From positions 3,489,870 to 3,553,869 of the forward strand of contig NC_035164.2 of NCBI RefSeq assembly GCF_001659605.2: 64,000 nucleotides of DNA, given 5' to 3'. Positions 58,750 through 64,000 of this stretch are shown piece after piece. The notes under the pieces were generated by a model that had not been told where the DNA came from, ran no database searches, and saw nothing but the letters and a program-made list of their open reading frames with translations. The translations under genes were made by a program, and so were the position numbers. Origin of the DNA: Manihot esculenta. Its lineage: Eukaryota; Streptophyta; Magnoliopsida; Malpighiales; Euphorbiaceae. Position 1 is the first letter of the stretch, and each line of letters starts with the position of its first letter.

Positions 58750-60122
58750 ATTATGCAATCAACTTATGGCATAATCATGATGCATGAGATATGCTAAAAC
58801 ATTTCATTGTGCAAGTAACAGAGTTAAGTTTAGTTCCACTCACCTCTGGCTAACTGGACTGACTCTGCAGGCTCTGGAGCAGAACTCACTGCTGCTCTCT
58901 CTGGTTCCTCTGGTTTGTACCTATACAGATAGACTGAAATGAGGGACCAAACTAGCTTATGACCAACTCTATTAAACTCCCCAAGAATCCCCTTAAACTC
59001 ACTCTAACATCCATGCAAAGCATGCAAAGGAAAGCTGGACAGAACACTTTCGGCGGCAGGTTCGGCGGCCGAAAGTCCTCTCCAGAGACGAAACTCAAGC
59101 ACCTTCGGCGGCCGAACTTCCACTTTCGGCTGCCGAACCCTTTCGGGGGCAAGCTTCGGAGGCCAAAAGGCACTCCAGAGACGAAAGTCTCTAACCTTCA
59201 GCGGCACCTTCGGCGGCCGAACTTCCCTCCAGAGCCGAAAGTCTAAAAGCTCGGGGGCAAGCTTGGGCAGCCGAAGCCACCTCCTCACACCTCTTCAGGG
59301 GTTCGGCGGCCGAATGTACCTTCGGCTGCCGAACCTGAGTTCATCAGCAGGGCAGAAACTTGCCCTGCCTCTCGCCAAATGCACCAAACTCCTCTCCAAC
59401 TTCACACCACACTTCCTCAACTTGCATACACTCATGTATATGCTCAAAGGGGTCAGAAACTACCTTAAAACCCCAAAAACACAACACAAACAACACAGAA
59501 ACAAGCTCTATGCACAAAATCATCAAAACCTCACACATAACCCTATTCATGCATCTCTTTCTATAAACCCCATAAAACCTTCAGAAAACATAAAAACAAG
59601 CTCAGGATCTTCACTTACCTTGTGAAAACAAGTAGATGAATGATCCTCACGTGGAGTTTTGGAGCAACTCTCCTTCAAACTCTCCAAACTTCACAACTTT
59701 GAGTTTTTAGCTTAAAACCTTCAAAAGATCATAAAAACTAATCAAATCTTTGCATGATTTAATGAAAACATGAAGAAATACTCACAAAGGGCAGAGTTTC
59801 ACCTCAGCAAGTGAAAGAAACGGTGTTCTACCGCTTCAACCGACTGAGGGCCATTTATAGGTGGCTGGCCAGACCACCTTCGGCGGCCTATCGTGAAACC
59901 GAAAGCCATGCATGTTCGGCGGCCGAACCTTAACTTCGGCGGCCAAACCTGGCTTTTCTGCCTTGGTTCATTTCACTCAAAAACTCATTTCCTTATGTTT
60001 AAAACTTCATGAACATAGCAAAACATGCTAGAAAAACATAAATCTCACCCTTCTAGAGACTTCCGACATCTGAAACTCCAGCGGAAAGTAGAATTCCGAT
60101 GCCGGACTCGAGCCGGGTATTA
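58750..60122 (-). repeat. Long-LTR fragment, copy 2 (has the true LTR start)
   Basis: It matches copy 1 from about 56945 onward, without the 'gaaaactctg' word seen in copy 1. It then continues to the LTR start TGTAATACCCGGC at 60122, next to the polypurine tract. The TATA word on the minus strand reads ctataaatgg near 59855. Confidence 0.8.
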
Positions 60123-60266
60123 CATTCTCCCCCCCTTAAGACCATTCGTCCTCGAATGTGCCTCAAACAAACAATGAACACATAAAAAAGGAGGAAACTA
60201 ACCTCAAAACAAATATGGATACTGCTGGAGCATCGACTCCCGCGTCTCCCAGGTGCATAAAGAAAT
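60123..60266 (-). other. Polypurine tract and internal 3' region of the second Ty3/gypsy element
   Basis: On the minus strand, 'cattcgaggacgaatggtct' is followed by 'taagggggggagaa' directly before the LTR start. This arrangement is usual for chromovirus-like plant elements. Confidence 0.75.
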
Positions 60267-62096
60267 GAGTCTGTACTCATGTACTCTGTACTCTGTACTC
60301 TGTACCCCTGACTAGAGCTTACTCTAGATGGGTTAACTCATACCTGTTAAGCCTGGTTTTCACATACAGGAAAACATATACATATACAGATCATGTACAA
60401 AACATACATCACTAAGTCAAGCACATTTCTAACTTTATACACAACTATTACATCTCTTTAATATTACATGTCCACTCTAAGCTATTACAAATCTCTTTAC
60501 TCTTTCTGTACTCTGCTGGACTGTCCCTGTACACTGTATACTGAACCTGCAAAACTGGGGTTAAGGGAGTGGGATGAGCTCTATAGCCCAGTGAGTAGAA
60601 CAGTAAAACATCTCAGTAAAATATGATCTCATGGAATGCACCATATCATAGACAAGCCACATCAAGAGTAAACCTGTCACCACATAGTCCCAGTAACTCT
60701 GTGCCGACCCCAAAATGGACCGTCACCGGCGCTAGGATTCAAGTCGGCTTAAGGCCGCCAGAACCCGTAGCAAGCCTGCTATACTCTCTGTGTACCTGTA
60801 AAATTCAGACATGATCATACATAACACCTCTGTACTTACCATTGCCAGGGCGTAGTCAAAGGCTCCTGGACTTTGCTATACCTGCCAGGGCGTAGTCAAA
60901 GGCTCCTGGACTTCTCTATACCTGCCAGGGCATAGTCAAAGGCTCCTGGACTTCCTGTCTGAGACTATTAGATCATTCAGCATTTACCCACATCATCAAA
61001 TACCGATGCAATGCAACATATTCATGGATACTAATGCAATCAACCTATGGTATAATCATGATGCATGAGATATGCTAAAACATCCCATTGTGCAAGTAAA
61101 AGAGTTAAGTTTAGTTCCACTCACCTCTGGCTAACTGGACTGACTCTGCAGGCTCTAGAGCAGAACTCACTGCTGCTCTCTCTGGTTCCTCTGGTCTGTA
61201 CCTATACAGATAGACTCAAATGAGGGACCAAACTAGCTTATGACCAACTCTATTAAACTCTCCAAGAATCCCCTTAAACTCACTCTAACATCCATGCAAA
61301 GCATGCAAAGGAAAGCTGGACAGAACACTTTCGGTGGCAGGTTCGGCGGCCGAAAGTCCTCTCCAGAGACTAAACTCAAGCACCTTCGGCGGCCGAACTT
61401 TCACTTTCGGCTGCCGAACCCTTTCAGGGGCAAGCTTCGGAGGCCAAAAGGCACTCCAGAGACGAAAGTCTCTAACCTTCGGCGGCACCTTCGGCGGCCG
61501 AACTTCCCTCTAGAGCCGAAAGTCCAAAAGCTCGGGGGCAAGCTTGGGCAGCCGAAGCCACCTCCTCACACCTCTTCAGGGGTTCGGCGGCCGAATGTAC
61601 CTTCGGCTACCGAACCTGAGTTCATCAGCAGGGCAGAAACTTGCCCTGCCTCTCACCAAATGCACCAAACTCCTCTCCAACTTCACACCACACTTCCTCA
61701 ACTTGCATACACTCATGTATATGCTCAAAAGGGTCAGAAACTACCTTAAAACCCCAAAAACACAACTCAAACAACACAGAAACAAGCTCTATGCACAAAA
61801 TCATCAAAACCTCACACAAAACCCTATTCATGCATCTCTCTCTATAAACCCCATAAAACCTTCAGAAAACATAAAAACAAGCTCAGGATCTTCACTTACC
61901 TTGTGAAAACAAGTAGATGAATGATCCTCACGTGGAGTTTTGGAGCAACTCTCCTTCAAACTCTCCAAACTTCACAACTTTGAGTTTTTAGCTTAAAACC
62001 TTCAAAAGATCATAAAAACTAATCAAATCTTTGCATGATTTAATGAAAACATGACGAAATACTCACAAAGGGTAGAGTTTCACCTCAGCAAGTGAA
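60267..62096 (-). repeat. Long-LTR fragment, copy 3 (rearranged order)
   Basis: Segments correspond to copy 1 in the order 56250-56690, then 56075-56180, then 56742-58010. The LTR end ('gaccccaaaatggaccgtca', 60706) therefore sits in the middle. The right border at 62096 is abrupt, against AT-rich DNA. Confidence 0.75.
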
Positions 62097-62734
62097 TAAT
62101 TTATTAATAAAGTTTATTCAATAATATTAAAATTATCTGGTAAAATTTTGGATTAAAATTCTAATAAGATTTAAATAGGTTAAATAGATTTTTTTTTTAA
62201 AAAAAAGAAACATGATGTAAGATTATGAAATGTAGTTCATATCTCAAAAATTGAGATTGTTAATTTAATATATTGAATAAACAAATTTTTAGAAGGTTTA
62301 AAGCTTTTAAAAATCCTTATTTTCTCCCAAAAAAATCTTTTTATTAAGTAAATTCATTACTTTAAAAATTGACTTTATTTCTAAAAAACTTTCTTATACA
62401 TATATAATATATTTTGTTTTTTTTTTTTTTTTTTAAAAAAATTGACCTAAAAAAAGTTGACATTCTAGAGGGCCATGGCTCTCCAGCTATCTGTATCATA
62501 GATGGTTGAATTTTTCCTATAATTAAAGTTTTGAGTTTCTTCTTGTTGTACAGAATTAAATGAGCAACCAATTATTAGTTGAAATAGTTAATAGCATGGA
62601 TTTCGCCTCTAAAAAAATTATCTACTTAAGTTGACTAATTAAATGCCTGTTAGCATCAACTCCACAGTCAACTCGATATTTTTCAAATACCTGCAATTAC
62701 TTTCAAACATTTTATCATTTATTTTTAAAAGTGA

Positions 62735-63010
62735 AAATTACTATTCATAAAAAATTTATTAATTAATCTTTTAATTTAAAAAAAATTATTAATTAATTCT
62801 GCTATTAATTTTATTATTAAATATTTTATTTTTTAATCTTTATAATTTTAAAAAAATTATTAATTGATTTTTCATATTTTTAAAAAGTTTATTAATTTAT
62901 TTATTTATATTATGAGCTTTTTAAATTTTTTATAATATTTAATTAATTAAAACTAACAAAAAATTAATTAATAGATTTTTTAAAATTTTAATATATTTTT
63001 CAAAATTTAA
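62735..63010. mobile_element. Palindromic AT-rich MITE, copy G (partial, decayed)
   Basis: 'gaaaattactattcata', 'ttattattaaatatttta', 'ttataatatttaatt' and 'atatatttttcaaaatttaa' follow the order of the other copies. The right end is missing. Confidence 0.5.
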
Positions 63011-63611
63011 TGGTTTAGCTTTACTTTTTATTTTATATACAAATTAGTACCTCTATCCAATTTTCCAGCTTAATTACCTTTAATTTTAATAAAAGTGATC
63101 AAAATACTTTTTATTATATTTTATTTTGTAATGATTAAGTCCTGAAGTCTTATTTTATTAATAAAAATTTTCTTATACAGTTGGAAATTTTTTTAAAATT
63201 TATCATTATAAATACCTTTGAAAAAATAATTTTAAAAAATGTTAATAATTTCATCATCCTTTGTAATTTTCCATCAAATTACTGTAAATATCGGCAAAAA
63301 TGATAAAACAAAAAATCCTTTACTATATTTACAAAGTAAATATATTTTATGTTTAACAAATATAAAAATGTATATTATAAATGAGAATTAATTTCAAATA
63401 GTTAATAAATAATAAAATTTTTATAAGAGACTCTTTAATCCTACTTATATATATTTGTTAAATATAAAATATATTTATTAAGAAATTTTTTATTAATAAA
63501 ATAAGACTTCAAACACTTAATTATTACAAATTGAAAATATAATAAAAATATTTTTATCACTTTTATTAAAATTACAGTAATTAAGATATTTATATTGAAT
63601 TGATCTAATAT

Positions 63612-63845
63612 GCCGAAATCGGATACCGAATGTAACATGGATGATATATTTTGTAATTGTAAAGATGATATGCTGAAATCGGGCACCGAATGCAATATGG
63701 GTAATAGACTTAGTAGTTTTTGGGATGGAAGTTATTATACCGAAATTGGACACCGGATGTAATATGGTTGATAGAGTTGACAGTTTTTGAATGGAAGCTG
63801 TTATACCGAAATTGGACGTCGGATTTAACATGCGTGATAGACTTG
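63612..63845. repeat. Four-copy degenerate minisatellite, ~60-67 bp unit
   Basis: The core 'ccgaaatcggataccgaatg' and relatives start at 63612, 63672, 63739 and 63805. Each is followed by 'aacatgg'- or 'aatatgg'-type words and then 'gatagacttgat'-type words. Confidence 0.8.
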
Positions 63846-64000
63846 ATTGTTTTTTGGATGAAAGTAAGTGGTAAAATATTTTTAACGAATGTTTACTTAC
63901 ACCCTACTTATTTTTTGAAAAATATTTTTTAAAAAATATATTTTTTATATTTTTAAAAATTTTAGGTATTTAAAAAATTTAATTGATGAAAAGTAAGTCA

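Larger units (their letters stand above)
56066..62096 (-). mobile_element. Scrambled long-LTR Ty3/gypsy cluster (three LTR fragments and an integrase fragment)
   Basis: Three overlapping copies of one long LTR lie on the minus strand. Together they suggest an LTR of about 2.2 kb starting TGTAATACCCGGC (copy 2, 60122) and ending …GGGGTCGTTACA (copy 1, at 56066). A polypurine tract (aagggggggagaa) lies at 60123-60136, just outside copy 2. No pair of full LTRs with a target duplication exists, so the cluster arose by deletion, recombination or nested insertion. Confidence 0.8.
62097..64000. other. AT-rich spacer
   Basis: No gene is supported. It contains a decayed MITE copy (62735-63010) and a minisatellite (63612-63845). 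Confidence 0.5.

Noticed and set aside
57162..61906. Open frames of 90-169 codons repeated in each long-LTR copy
   Set aside because: The same frames appear in all three LTR fragments, on both strands, and follow the palindrome-rich DNA. LTRs of this class do not normally encode proteins.
1..64000. CRISPR arrays, bacterial operons, or viral integrations
   Set aside because: No regularly spaced identical repeats with unique spacers and no bacterial gene order were seen. All reverse-transcribing sequences fit plant LTR elements or LINEs, with no envelope or pararetrovirus gene order.

Overview
This is nuclear DNA from a eudicot plant. The evidence is introns with GT/AG borders, very AT-rich intergenic DNA, many nested transposable elements and plant-only gene families. 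The style of the long-LTR Ty3 element and the gene content fit Euphorbiaceae (cassava or a relative), but that is inference; no single sequence here proves the species.

Host genes are few. (1) The N-terminal half of a UFL1 (E3 UFM1-protein ligase) gene lies on the minus strand at 1-10364, in nine exons whose splice phases agree. It runs off the left edge, and one 7.3 kb intron holds a complete but decayed Ty1/copia element. (2) An ankyrin-repeat/PGG-domain (ITN1-type) locus lies on the minus strand at 16660-18584. It looks like a pseudogene, with its start codon out of frame and an internal deletion. (3) A few exon-like segments of an unidentified gene lie on the minus strand between about 25.3 and 28.05 kb. 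(4) An intact single-exon 3-ketoacyl-CoA synthase (KCS12-like, 465 aa) lies on the minus strand at 34413-35810.

The rest is mostly mobile DNA. From left to right it holds: the copia element (1221-6210); a MULE-like element with ~140 bp inverted ends and a large CTT/GAG microsatellite (11810-12917); a LINE with most of its reverse transcriptase missing (14110-16075); a 189 bp MITE (16172-16360); at least seven copies of a long, near-palindromic AT-rich MITE family; a hAT-like element with a GA/GC-rich core (22490-23262); a tRNA-derived SINE with a 14 bp target-site duplication (23860-23950); a copia remnant (30300-32840) interrupted by two younger MITEs; a 13.5 kb Tat-lineage Ty3/gypsy element (38034-51582); and a scrambled set of three long-LTR fragments plus an integrase fragment from a second Ty3/gypsy element (56066-62096).

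The Tat-lineage element is the most informative part. It has two 496 bp LTRs, a perfect 5 bp target-site duplication, gag and pol with dual RNase H, a GC-rich minisatellite after pol, and on the opposite strand a three-exon gene whose splice phases still agree. That antisense gene encodes a PF04195-type N-terminal region and a long coiled coil. The sense and antisense genes are each broken by single nonsense codons, which fit C-to-T decay of methylated DNA. The element sits inside an older hAT-like MITE, so the order of several insertions can be read from the nesting.

I did not find a new defence or metabolic system. The strongest candidates for something under-described are the antisense accessory gene, the LTR-edge duplication inside the same element, the recurring TTCGGCGGCCGAA palindromes in the long LTRs, and the unidentified exons.
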